From Epiperipatus broadwayi (lineage: Eukaryota > Onychophora > Udeonychophora > Euonychophora > Peripatidae): a DNA stretch of 64,000 nucleotides. Of the stretch, positions 35,346 through 44,870 are shown piece after piece. How positions within the stretch are numbered: the stretch's first letter is position 1; the number at the start of each line of letters is the position of its first letter. The position numbers were made by a program, and so were the translations under genes. The notes beneath the pieces were generated by a model that saw nothing but the letters and a program-made list of their open reading frames with translations, did no database searches and was not told the origin of the DNA. Where the stretch lies: NCBI GenBank assembly GCA_028023455.1, contig JAQFVV010012446.1, forward strand, positions 4,031,501 through 4,095,500, written 5' to 3'.

Positions 35346-36100
35346 AATGCATGAAAAAGTTGCTAAAAATTATTTCTATTACAATCTAAAGAATAATTAA
35401 AGTACAGTATTAGCACATAACATTTGTACCCATGACTTCTGTTGGATATTAAGCAAAACGGAACTGTTTAAATGTATATAAAGTGACCAGGTTTTTAGGT
35501 AGTTCATTTAGGATGTAATTAAAATTGTACAGTAGCAGTTGCTGTGCATTCTGATAGATTTAACCAAATACTTTATTTTCTATATTTTGGGGGGGAGTGG
35601 TAGATATTTTCAATTCAAAGATTCTTTTAAATGACAAAAAGCATTTTGAATTTGATTTTTTTTTTTTTTTAATGAGAATGATATTTAATTTAAAGATAGT
35701 ATCGTGAAAGTTAAAATTTTCTAATGGGGGGGGGGGAGGGGCATTCGTTATTAATTAATAACCACAGACTGAAATGATAAAGAATGGACTTTAATTCCAA
35801 TTTTAAAAAGAAAAAAGGAAATGACATTTAAAATGAGATTTGTTGAGGAATGTCTTAGTAATGAATGTCTCTAATAGCGTTTAAAATTTTCATTCTGTTC
35901 GCTGTCAAGCATCGTTGGTAGCTGTGATCTATTAATTATACTGTTTTGTTTTTAAATTATTATTTGCATATGGCTATTTATGACTCTGATGTCTCACTAT
36001 TTCTGGAGATTTTATCGGGAGAGGGGGGCGGCTAGGTTGTTTATTACCTAGTTTTTATGTACTTTTATTTTTCAGATGGTGAATCCATTTTAAATGACCT
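35346..36100. other. AT-rich DNA, no gene seen
   Basis: Poly-G runs near 35589-35596 and 35727-35741. No features supported. Confidence 0.5.
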
Positions 36101-36171
36101 ATTTTTTTCTTGAAGGTTTGTGATGATAGTGTTCTAATTGTATTTTTATATTGGACTATTTCCATCATATA

Positions 36172-36489
36172 ATCATCATCATCATTAACCATTATTAATC
36201 CACTGCAGGATGAAGGTCTCTCCAATTTCAATCCATCTTCTCCAATCTTTAGTTTCTCTTCTCCACATCACCCCTGCACACTTTCTTATTTCTCCTACCC
36301 ATCTCACATGTGGTCTCTTTCTGGGTCTTTTACAATCTCTTGGAATCCAGTTTAAGATTTCAATTGTCAATCTATTATCATCTCTTCTAGCAATATGTCC
36401 AGCCCAACTCCACTTCAGTCATTTAATTTTTCCAATGAGATCAGTAACACCTGTTTGTTCTCTTACCCATATATTGCTGTTTCGATCTA
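36172..36489 (-). pseudogene. RTE-like 3' end fragment R5 inside G
   Basis: The minus frame encodes the RTE C-terminus: LLARRDDNRLTIEILNWI in part, then PRDCKRPRKRPHVRWVGEIR, KCAGVMWRRETKDW and the final IEIGETFILQWINNG. Tail (GAT)n, seen as ATCATCATCATC at 36172-36184. The empty site is visible in G copy 1 (CCATCATCTAATATG). Confidence 0.9.
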
Positions 36490-36639
36490 ATATGCATATT
36501 GAATGTCTTTAGAAAAATTTAACTTTTTTTAAATATTCCAAATACATTCAACTGTTAGTAATAACACATAAAACAGGTTAGTATATGCATAATGTTTTAA
36601 GAGATATTATTTTCTTTTCTTCTTCAGGTGTTGCTGGCC

Positions 36640-36745
36640 TGACCAGTGACATTACTAGTATGGGATTCAAACCTGGGTCCTTAGATTCTTGATTATTGAA
36701 TTTTAAGGTAACGTTCTAACCAACTGAGCCATCCTACTAAAGGCA
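36640..36745 (-). repeat. tRNA-like SINE body within G
   Basis: A box TGGCTCAGTTGGTTAGAAC (minus of 36712-36730) and B box GGTTTGAATCCC (minus of 36659-36670), spaced about 45 bp. No paired acceptor stem, so it is a SINE promoter and not a functional tRNA. A related body lies at 46980-47060, with an A-box region CACTTGGTTGGAGGG and B box AGGTTTGATACCC. Confidence 0.75.
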
Positions 36746-37104
36746 ACAGTATTACTAACAGCTGAATGTATTTGGATTATTTAAATAAAGGTAAATTTTT
36801 CTAAAGACATTTAATACGAATATTAGATGGTGGGAATAGATCTATTTTTTTTTGTTTGTTTGGCAGGAACTTTTTACTCATCAGTGAATATCTCTACTGC
36901 AATATCATCTGTATTATAACACATTGCATTGCGTTATTGAGTGCATGAACACATATATGATTGTTATAATGTAACATTAAAAGCATAAAGCTAAACTAGC
37001 AATAAATAATGAATTCACAAATCAACCAGACTAGCCAAGAAAATAAAATCTAAAACACTATCAATGGTTTCACTGCTAGAAGCAGATTTCTCGAGTGTAA
37101 AGAA

Positions 37105-37482
37105 CTACAAAATAATATATTTAAAGTAAACATTACCCACAATTTCATTTACCCCCCATTGACCTTTAATATGAAAATAACTTTTAAATAAGTTAACGGC
37201 TTCAGAATCATAAATTTTTAATAGTAAAGATTCTTTAATTCTTCTTTTTATTTCATTTCTCTCAAAGAAGACAACTTTAACTCCATCAAAATTATTAGTG
37301 TGGCCTGTATCTTTTACATGGATATATAAGGCAGAACTAAGATATTTATTTCTAATCCTACTTTTATGTATCTTTATTTTTTCATTTAAGCTCAAACTAT
37401 TCTGACCTATGTATACCTTCTTACAAAAAGAAGGAATAATATACACTACTCCAGGAATAGTCTTTCTATCAAAAATTGGCAT
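37105..37482 (-). CDS. GIY-YIG endonuclease fragment of a Penelope-like element, EN1
   Basis: A 125-residue uninterrupted frame. Near the N-terminus GVVYIIPSF then KKVYIGQNSLSLNEKIKIHK matches the Penelope-type GIY-YIG endonuclease (GVVY/VYIG as the GIY/YIG pair, then the basic R/K-x-K-x-H segment). Next come SSALYIHVKDTGHTNNF (conserved A...H...GH) and VVFFERNEIKRRIKESLLLK, including the expected R..IKE (catalytic-type Glu). Penelope elements fuse this domain to a reverse transcriptase; none is seen upstream, so this is probably a 5'-truncated copy that stayed open by chance or is young. The start ATG is nominal. A family G foldback adjoins on its 5' side. Confidence 0.85.
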   Translation of the reverse strand: MPIFDRKTIPGVVYIIPSFCKKVYIGQNSLSLNEKIKIHKSRIRNKYLSSALYIHVKDTGHTNNFDGVKVVFFERNEIKRRIKESLLLKIYDSEAVNLFKSYFHIKGQWGVNEIVGNVYFKYIIL

Positions 37483-37549
37483 AATGATACATTATTTCTA
37501 TACCTAAGCATGTTTTTAATAATAAATAAAGTATATACACAATGTGTTT

Positions 37550-38055
37550 GTCTGAGAGTTTGTGATGGTGGATTTTAGTATTAATTATACGTTGGAGGAT
37601 TTCCATCATTTAAGAAGAAATATTGAATGTCTTTTAATTTTCAAAGTTTATTTAAACTTTCCAAATATATTCAATTATTAGTAATAGCACACAGGTTTGC
37701 ATGCAATACATTTCAATTGGTATTATTTGCTCTTTTTGCGATGTTGCTAGTCTGACCAATAGCAGTATTATCATAGGAGTTGAACTCGAATTTTTAGATG
37801 TGTGGATATTATTACCTTAACATCAATATTTACGAATGTAGATGTCCAGATTCGATTCCCATTATAGTCAGGCCAGCAATACGTGAAAAAGAATGGAGAA
37901 TAAGATCATTCAAACTGTATTATATACTAATCTGTGTGTTATTACTAACATTTGAATGTATATGAAAAGTTTGAATAAAGTTTTAAAATGCTTCTAAAGA
38001 CTTTCAATATTTAATGTTAGATGATGGAAATAGACCACCATATAATTAATATAAA
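37550..38055. repeat. Foldback family G, copy 3
   Basis: Left arm GTTTGTGATGGTGGATTTTA, ATTGAATGTCTTTTAATTTT, CCAAATATATTCAATTATTA pairs with the right arm 37950-38035 (TTTGAATGTATATGAAAAGT, ACTTTCAATATTTAATGTTA, GATGATGGAAATAGACC). The centre has two B-box-like words (GTTGAACTCGAATT, GATTCGATTCCC) in opposite orientation, i.e. two SINE remnants head to head. Confidence 0.75.
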
Positions 38056-38600
38056 CAGCATGTCCACTAAAAAGCCCACTGAGTTTCTCTAAGTTCATAG
38101 TATCAGCTTTTGAATCATTATATGTGTTGTGTAGTGATAAATTTAGCTTCCCACCCCATGAATGCTAAGGTGCTAGCAAATCTGGATCACGAGTTATGAT
38201 TTTGCAAATTCATGGTTCATTTTTAATGCTCCGCCTGCCATTACAATTTCTTACACAGCACAGGAAAACATTTTTGTGATGCTCACTTCCATAAAAAGTC
38301 TGCATCATTTCAAGCATTTTAATAACAATTGTGGCCAATTTAGAACAAAATTTAATTTTAGCATGCTGAGGAATGTAACACACTGTCACATTTTATGTCC
38401 TAACTCATGATCCAGTTGCAGTAACACCTTAAAAATTTTGTGGTCAATAGCTAAATTACATCACTACATAATACATACATTGATTCAGAGTTGGTGCTGG
38501 AAGTTTGGTGATTGGAGCACTTACAGGCATCTTTTCACTGGAATACATTGTATATATATATAATAAAAATTTATCCCAAATTTACAACTCAACTAGTCAA
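38056..38600. other. Unassigned AT-rich DNA
   Basis: 38090-38470 contains loosely inverted words (ATGATGCAGACTT style; CACCTTAAAAATTTTG against CTAAGGTGCTAGC), but I could not define ends. (TA)n near 38552-38562. Confidence 0.4.
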
Positions 38601-38602
38601 GT

Positions 38603-38728
38603 GTTGGTGGGTTAGCGGTTAGCATAGCTCCCTAGCAGTTAGCATAGCTTCCTAGTGGTTAGCATGGCTGTCTTCCAAGCAGCTGGCCTGATTTTGCTGC
38701 CCGGTCAGTGCATTTGACATATGAGAAA
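38603..38728 (+). repeat. tRNA-derived SINE S5 with triplicated A-box region
   Basis: The word GTTAGCATAGCT.CCTAG is repeated three times (38617, 38637 and, as GTTAGCATGGCTG, 38659) before AAGCAGCTGGCCTGATTTTGC, the B-box-like region, CATTTGACATATGAGAAAAAA and the A tail. It sits inside Penelope-derived sequence that is continuous in the EN1 copy (ACTAG.CTAGCCAAGAAAATAAA at 37029), with AACTAGTCAA/AACTAGACTA as a likely decayed duplication. Confidence 0.8.
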
Positions 38729-38838
38729 AAAAACTAGACTAGCCAAGAAAATAAACTCTAAAACACTACCAATGGTATCACTTCTACAAGTAGACTTCTG
38801 AAGTGTAAAGAACTACAAACTAGCACAATATATTTAAA

Positions 38839-39150
38839 CTAAACATATTCCACAATTCCACCTATCTCCCATACACCCTTAATATTAAAATAATTTTTAA
38901 ATAAATTAATAACTTCAGAATCATAAAGTTTTAATAATAAAGATTCTTTAACTTTTTTTATTTTATTTCTCTCAGAGAAGACAACCTTAGCTTCATCAAA
39001 ATTAATAGTGTGGTCTGTATCTTTTTTATGGATATATAAAGAAGAACTAAAATATTTATTTCTAACCCTATGTTTATGTACTTTTATTCTCTCATTTAAC
39101 TTCAAGCCACTCTGACCTATATATATCTTCTTACAAAAACAGGATAATAT
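38839..39150 (-). pseudogene. Penelope-like GIY-YIG endonuclease fragment EN2
   Basis: Open part (88 codons): KLNERIKVHKHRVRNKYFSS, SLYIHKKDTDHTINF, KVVFSERNKIKKVKESLLLK, LYDSEVINLFKNYFNIKG. Roughly 70% identical to EN1. The first motif lies upstream in another frame (VYY then F-KK-IYIG from AGTGTATATTATCCTG and AAGAAGATATATATAGG), so a small indel broke it near 39125-39135. The trailing non-coding sequence (38738-38830) matches EN1's (37020-37100), showing both copies share the same 3' region. Confidence 0.85.
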
Positions 39151-39179
39151 ACACTACTCTCTTGTTTTTGTAAGAAGGT

Positions 39180-39560
39180 AGACATAGTTCATAGTAGTTT
39201 ATTCCCACTCTTCTTGGAATATGTTTACCCCTTCTTTATTTCAATCCCTTAATTCTGACAATGATGTGGGCAATATCTTTATTCTCTCATCTGTATATTT
39301 CATTATTGTTACTTTTAACATGCATCTCCTCATCCACCATTTAGTTGTCTGAAGTCTCTGCATTAAATCCTTCTGTTAAATGTCCAAGACTTTGAGCCAT
39401 TAGTAAGAACTGCAAAACACATCATTATCATAAATAAAGAAGTGATAAAACACAGCCATAAAAAACATTCTTTTCAAATACATAGACATATTTCCTTTAA
39501 ATATTAAATTATTTCTACCTAACACATCTTATCCAAATTTAAATCTGCAATTAATGTTAT
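39180..39560 (-). pseudogene. RTE-like internal fragment R8
   Basis: Minus-strand frames read pieces of the segment between reverse transcriptase and C-terminus (a GRNNLIFKGN-like block, then GSxTW-like words, and an RIKGLK-RRG-HIPRRV tail), matching R3 at 58950-59270. Both ends truncated; abuts EN2. Confidence 0.65.
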
Positions 39561-40534
39561 CATCTATGTACAAAGTGGACATTAGGAATTGGTCCTGCTT
39601 AGTTTCATTAAGGCCTCAAAGAGGAATCAATCAGCCTCCTTACTGTTAACATCAAAGTTCTTTCTGCAACAGCAATTATCACACACACACGCCTGCAACA
39701 GCAATTATCACACACGCACACACACGCTGAAAGACAAAAAACAATTTAACAGAAATTAATAAAAAGTATTGCTCAACTGGATTTTTCTTTTTGCTTTATT
39801 CTTTTGCTCAGAATAATTTGATGCTCACCAGTAGTTGAAAATTTAACTTTGTCTTTTAGTAGACTGACTCATGAAAGAAAAATACAGAATTCATAACCTG
39901 AAAAAAAATTCCATTTTATTTAGTCTAGATTTGAAATCCATGTCAGAAGAAGTTGGATGCAATAATCACTGTAAGATATATGTATATATTTGATTTTTTT
40001 ATTAGCACCCATGGATATATATATTGGAGACTTTTAAAATATAGATATGAGATGAATGGAAAAGATAAATTGGAAGAAAAAAATTTGCAAAGTTGTCAAG
40101 GCACAAACAGAATTAAATCATTGACTGAGGAAATTGTGTGCTGTTGTAGCACCATAAATGACAAGTTGAACTTTGATTTAGAATTCTTTGACTTTAAAGT
40201 TTATTATTCGCCCACTGAGCTAACTGCTATAGCTGAACTTAAATAAAAAAATATAATTTTTTTAAAAGAAATACTTTTACTCACCCAAATACACTAATAA
40301 GTAAAAAAATTAATAAATTTTCTTCAGCTTTCATGGTATTTTTAGTGTAATGTGACCAGAAATAAAAGTATGGGGGTGGGTGGGGGTGGAATCATTTAAC
40401 TAAGTTTGCAAATAAGACCTGCTTTCTAGTATCAATGCCAATCTGTTCATCAGATAACAGATCAAGAAAATAGGCATTTTTTGCAAGTTTATTTAAATGA
40501 TCCACTTTTACTTTTCTTCTCGTAATTTCAAGAA
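39561..40534. other. AT-rich DNA with (CA)n
   Basis: (AC)n at 39681-39691 and 39712-39726. The frame 39953-40246 has no recognisable domain and lies in AT-rich DNA; I leave it uncalled. Confidence 0.45.
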
Positions 40535-40832
40535 TACTGTAAAAGCTGAAGAAAACGTATTTTTTTTTTAATTTTTAATGCATTTGTGTGAATGAAAACT
40601 TAAAAAAAAAAAAAAATCTTATTTTCTACTTTTTAGTTTTATATAGTTAAAATTAAGAAAGAAAGAAATTTAGATGCAATTTAATACCACTAGATAGCAG
40701 TATGTACAGAAAGAATACTGAATCCTATATAAAATTAAAAAATTTAATTGTCTTGCTCCATTTTTGCTCAAACTGTTTTCAAACTCATTAGAAATAAATA
40801 TGTATGCAAAGTTTCAACTAGATTGGCAATTA
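40535..40832. repeat. Dispersed repeat L, copy 2
   Basis: Collinear with 1950-2240 (see that entry). Ends exactly where the family A copy begins. Confidence 0.65.
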
Positions 40833-41225
40833 AAACAGGCAAAACTCTGTATGTTTGCCACTCAGTGCAAGTCATAGTAATCAATGGATGCCAGAAGGCT
40901 TGTGCATAAAATCCCCATCTAGTGCCTACTCATCCAATATCCCCAGACCAGTTTCTGGCTTGTGGCCTTCATCAGTGAGGAGTTTGGATCTGAGAGCCTA
41001 AGATCTAGGTGCAGTGTTCTCAGATCCAAAGCTCCTCAGTGATGAAGGCCACAAGCCAGAAACTAGTCTGGGGATATTGGATGAGTAGGCACTAGATGGG
41101 GATTTTATGCACAAGCCTTCTGGCTTCCATTGATTACTATGACTTGCACTGAGTGACAATACATATAGAGTTTTGCCTGTTTTAATAAGTTATAAGCAAG
41201 CATAAGAAATAGTGATCATGTGATG
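40833..41225. repeat. Family A inverted dimer (palindrome, two hammerheads)
   Basis: Two family A arms of about 160 bp face each other: AAACAGGCAAAACTCTGTAT (40834) to about 40995, and about 41022 to GAGTTTTGCCTGTTTT (41183). The centre carries CTAAGATCTAGGTGCAGTG. Each arm has a hammerhead region (minus 40941-40981, plus 41041-41075). The tail GTGATCATGTGATG ends the copy. TSD not detected. Confidence 0.88.
40941..40981 (-). ncRNA. Hammerhead ribozyme, family A, left arm
   Basis: Minus strand: CUGAUGA (plus 40969-40975). Helix II AGGC/GCCA keeps three G-C pairs with an A-A mismatch at the core, loop CACAA. GAAA, then C-UG-GUC (helix III AC/GU), cleavage C, and helix I UGGGGA with UCCUCA (six pairs, one G-U). 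The matching plus-strand core in the right arm (41048) has GUGAUGA, which should abolish cleavage. Confidence 0.75.
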
Positions 41226-41740
41226 TATAACAACATTCCGTTAAAAAAGTGTTTAACCAATCAAGATTGCGGAATATTTTGTTTAATATCATTGTAATTA
41301 ATTAGTCTTTACTAACAGAGGAGTTTAGTTAGACATATTCAGAAATGGGAAACATTCTGGCAATTAAGAAGAACAGACATAGAAAAAGAAAAAGGTCATT
41401 AATAATCTAAAATAGGGGAGTAGCAATTTGGGATTTGAAGAGTATACTAAAATAGAAAGGTTTAGAGAAAATTATCAATTTATGTATTGGATATTTTTTG
41501 GAAAGTGACTTAATTATGAAGATATCTATTCTGGAAAAAATGTTTGTTTTTTGTAATGTGTGTTTAATTTATATACTAAGATATATTTTAAAATTCCATT
41601 TCACCACAGATTCTTGAAACATGATTAAAGACACTTGCAAAAGACAAATGACCCCTATTGATACACATTTGTTTTAAGAAGTATGATAGAGTATAGTTTT
41701 TAAAATATATATCTTAATAGATAATTAACAAAAGAGGTAT
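41226..41740. other. AT-rich DNA, no gene seen
   Basis: No supported feature. Confidence 0.5.
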
Positions 41741-41890
41741 ATTAATTGTTAACTGGGATTTAAAGTTTATATCTGGGCTAAAGATAACCTCTAGTTTAAT
41801 AAATGATTATTAGAAGTCATTAATGTATTTATTTGAAGTAGTTTTGTCAAAGTTATGATTGCAGGAAATTTGACATAAAGTAAATTGTAG
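41740..41890. repeat. Dispersed repeat H, copy 2
   Basis: ATATCTGGGCTAAAGATAAC, CTCTAGTTTAATAAATGATT, then TTGTCAAAGTTATGATTGCA; see 26860-27110. Confidence 0.7.
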
Positions 41891-41904
41891 TAATATGGAC
41901 ACAT

Positions 41905-42235
41905 CTATATATATATGTAATCCATGTGAATGTATGTTTGTCCGTAATGCTTTATTGGAGTACTCCCTGAAGGCCAACTACACAAAACTATTAATAAAGT
42001 GCAACAATCACAGTGACATGCCAAACTGCTACATAATATCTTATAATCCAATTTACAACAAAGTATGGAAATTTATAAATATTTTTAATCATTATTTAAA
42101 TATTATCATATATATAAAAAAAATCCATGTGAATGTTTGTAACACTTTATTGGAGTGTTATTCAGAGGGTGCTCCAGTAAATAATCATATTATATATATT
42201 TGTCCACAACGCTGTCAAATTCAGTATATTTAAAA
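41905..42235. repeat. Short internal repeat region
   Basis: ATCCATGTGAATGT..GT..GTAA..CTTTATTGGAGT occurs at 41921 and 42123, about 200 bp apart, each followed by diverged text. The plus frame across this is repeat-derived. Confidence 0.5.
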
Positions 42236-42529
42236 AGTTAAATTTTAATTTAGATTTATTAATTTAGCTTTATTAAATACCTTGCCGGGTACATTTCTGA
42301 AGATACTAAGTAGGCGACATTGTTCAACCAATTTAAAAAACGATTACAAAAATGATGGTCTTTTAGGCCAGGTCCATTTCTCAGATTTATTTATATAATA
42401 TTAAAATTTTTTATTTAATTTACATTAAATCTTGGAAAAAAATTTGTTAAAGCGACCAATTAAAAAACACCATGGTCTTTCCATAGACCAGGTACATCTG
42501 TTATGTATATATATAATCAAAAAAGCAAG

Positions 42530-42895
42530 TCATATATAATGTGACATTACTTTTATAAGCTTGTATTTACAAAAATGTAATACAGAGAGCGTACTAATAG
42601 CTCAAACAAGTTTTTAATTAATAATTGCGGTATGAGAAAATATTTAAAATTTCTATCCAGAACCTTCCCATCTCCAGACCAACTGGTTTCGAGCTTAAAT
42701 AAGTGCTGGGTTTTGAGTTGATATTTTAGATCTAGTGGCCGAACATTCTAGCTCTCCACTGACATGAACCATAAGCTCAAAACCAGTTGGTCTGGAGATG
42801 GGAAAGTTCTGGATAGGGATTTTAAATATTTTCTCATACTGCACTTATTAATTAAGAATTTGTTTGAGCTATTGGTATGCTCTCTGTATTATATA
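42530..42895. repeat. Family D inverted dimer, copy 1
   Basis: The left arm (AATACAGAGAGCGTACTAAT, AGCTCAAACAAG, TGAGAAAATATTTAAAAT, CCAGACCAACTGGTTT) pairs with the right arm (AAACCAGTTGGTCTGG, ATTTTAAATATTTTCTCA, TTGTTTGAGCTATTGGTA). The plus-strand hammerhead-like core near 42757 (CTGACATGAACCATAAGCTC, AAAACC) has lost key residues. Confidence 0.85.
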
Positions 42896-43917
42896 TATTA
42901 AGCTAAATTATATGCATAAACCATATAGTATAACTACTCTAATATTAATAATTAAAAAGATGTAATTATTTTATGTGCAATTATAAATATCAAAGCATTT
43001 TTAAATTTACAATGAAACTCTGTAACAAATGCAATATACTATTTTCTAGGTATTTCAATTTTTCTTTGGGCAGATTATTTACCATAATTGTATAAGTTGA
43101 TATGTAGGTCTTAAATTATCAATGTCTTCACATAAAGTATCTGTAGGGATATAAGTACACCTGGGTCTCGTTTTACATGATAGATAGGTTCCTCAGAAAA
43201 CACGCGCAAACGAAATCACGCAAAAATAGACGTAACTTACATTGAAAAAGGGGGGATGCGGTCTGTGATTTTTCAAAATTCGCATAAAAGCAAAGCACCA
43301 ATGTAAAATTACTTTAAAATTCACGCAAAAAAAAAAAATAATAAGGGAATAAAATATGACTAATAAAAAATTTCAAATTTGAAAAAAATTGATACATGAC
43401 AAACTTTTTTTAACTATAATATTTAATTTTATTCAAAATAATATATTTTTATGCATAATTTCCAGTGCAGTAATTTACATTTTTTATACACATTTTAATT
43501 ATTATCGCTATTTGCCCAAAAACACATTCGTTTGCAAACCAGTAAAAAATCAGATTCTCATGTGATGTGATGTGATGTGATGTATTTGGCTTCTCCTTAA
43601 ACGAAGTCAAGAATATCTCAGCAATTATTCTCACAAGAGGAAATACAACTAGCGCCAATTTCACTCTCATGTTGTGTTAATGGTTTTCTGTTGACGATGA
43701 CGATGATTTTATTAATTGTTTATGAACTTAGACTTATGATAATAAAAAGATATTTATTCACCACTGCTGGGAAAAATTTAATTAAAACTAACAACTAAAA
43801 ATTAAATTCTTATTTCTGTCTTTAATTTTCAATTCCATTTAAAAATCAAATTTCGTTTTACATCACATTAATTTCAAGTTGTCCTTAAGTAATTTTTAAA
43901 TTCACATCACATGATCA

Positions 43918-43962
43918 CCATCTCACTGATGATGGCCACAAGCCAGAAACTAGTCTGGGGAT
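43918..43962 (+). ncRNA. Hammerhead ribozyme 1 of A array
   Basis: CUGAUGA 43926-43932, helix II UGGC/GCCA with loop CACAA, GAAA 43946-43949, helix III ACUAGU, cleavage after C43955. Helix I UCUCA with UGGGG has five pairs (two G-U). The 5' helix strand differs from copy 2 because this is the array border. Confidence 0.88.
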
Positions 43963-44376
43963 ATTGGATGAGTAGGCATTAGATAGGGATTTTATGCACA
44001 AGCCTTCTGGCATCCATTGATTACTCTGTTTAGCACAGGGTGGCACTACTGTATGGAGAGAGTTTTGCCTTGTTTATAAACAATTATGTGCTAGTATGAG
44101 ATGGTGATCATGTGATGCTTAGTGGTTTAACACCAATCCTGCCTAATAGGATAGTGGTGGCTATGGTTGTTAAAGAGCCAAAGATACCAAAATGTATGGG
44201 TGCTGAATTGAGTTCAGACCCATATGACTATATAAGTTATTGAGCTTAAATTGAAAATATTTTTTATGTTTTCAATTTCATTCTCATAGTTTTGTAGTTA
44301 AGTACAGATAAAAGGTGGTTGCTGGAGGGTTGCATTAGATCCTAAGATCTAGGTGCAGTGCTCTCAGATCCAAAGC

Positions 44377-44418
44377 TCCTCACTGATGATGGCCACAAGC
44401 CAGAAACTAGTCTGGGGA
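44377..44418 (+). ncRNA. Hammerhead ribozyme 2 of A array, canonical
   Basis: Helix I UCCUCA (44377-44382) with UGGGGA (44413-44418): six pairs, one G-U. Core CUGAUGA 44383-44389. Helix II UGGC (44390-44393) with GCCA (44399-44402), loop CACAA. GAAA 44403-44406. Helix III C...G and A-U formed by ACUAGU, which is self-complementary. Cleavage after C44412 (GUC). Every conserved residue of a type I hammerhead is present. Confidence 0.93.
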
Positions 44419-44828
44419 TATTGGATGAGTAGGCATTAGATAGGGATTTTATGCACAAGCCTTCTGGCATCCATTGATTACTCTGTTTAGCACAGGGTGG
44501 CACTACTGTATGGAGAGAGTTTTACCTTGTTTATAAACAATTATGTGCTAGTATGAGATGGTGATCATGTGATGCTTAGTGGTTTAACACCAATCCTGCC
44601 TAATAGGATAGTGGTGGCTATGGTTGTTAAAGAGTCAAAGACACCAAAATGTATGGGTGCTGAATTGAGTTCAGACCCATATGACTATATAAGCTATTGA
44701 GCTTAAATTGAAAATATTTTTTATGTTTTTAATTTCATTCTCATAGTTTTGTAGTTAAGTACAGATAAAAGATGGTTGCTGGAGGGTTAGAGCCTAAGAT
44801 GTAGGTGCAGTGCTCTCAGATCCAAAGC

Positions 44829-44870
44829 TCCTCACTGATGATAGCCACAAGCCAGAAACTAGTCTGGGGA
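44829..44870 (+). ncRNA. Hammerhead ribozyme 3 of A array
   Basis: As copy 2, with CUGAUGA 44835-44841 and cleavage after C44864, but helix II is UAGC/GCCA with one A-C mismatch. Confidence 0.88.

Larger units (their letters stand above)
36105..36840. repeat. Foldback family G, copy 2, with tRNA-like centre
   Basis: Left arm 36110-36172 plus 36490-36560 (interrupted by RTE fragment R5) and right arm 36750-36838 are complementary (TTGAATGTCTTTAGAAAAAT, TATTCCAAATACATTCAACT and complements). The centre carries, in minus orientation, a tRNA-like unit: A-box-like TGGCTCAGTTGGTTAGAAC and B-box-like GGTTTGAATCCC, followed by ACCTGAAGAAG. So this looks like a SINE enclosed by long inverted arms. 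Confidence 0.75.

Noticed and set aside
36655-36745. Possible functional tRNA gene
   Set aside because: A and B boxes are present but no paired acceptor or anticodon stem of tRNA form; treated as SINE promoter.
43449-43670. Minus-strand frame with a FSFKEKPN-like peptide
   Set aside because: Lies in the non-coding interior of pogo-like element C2 and is not open in copy C1.
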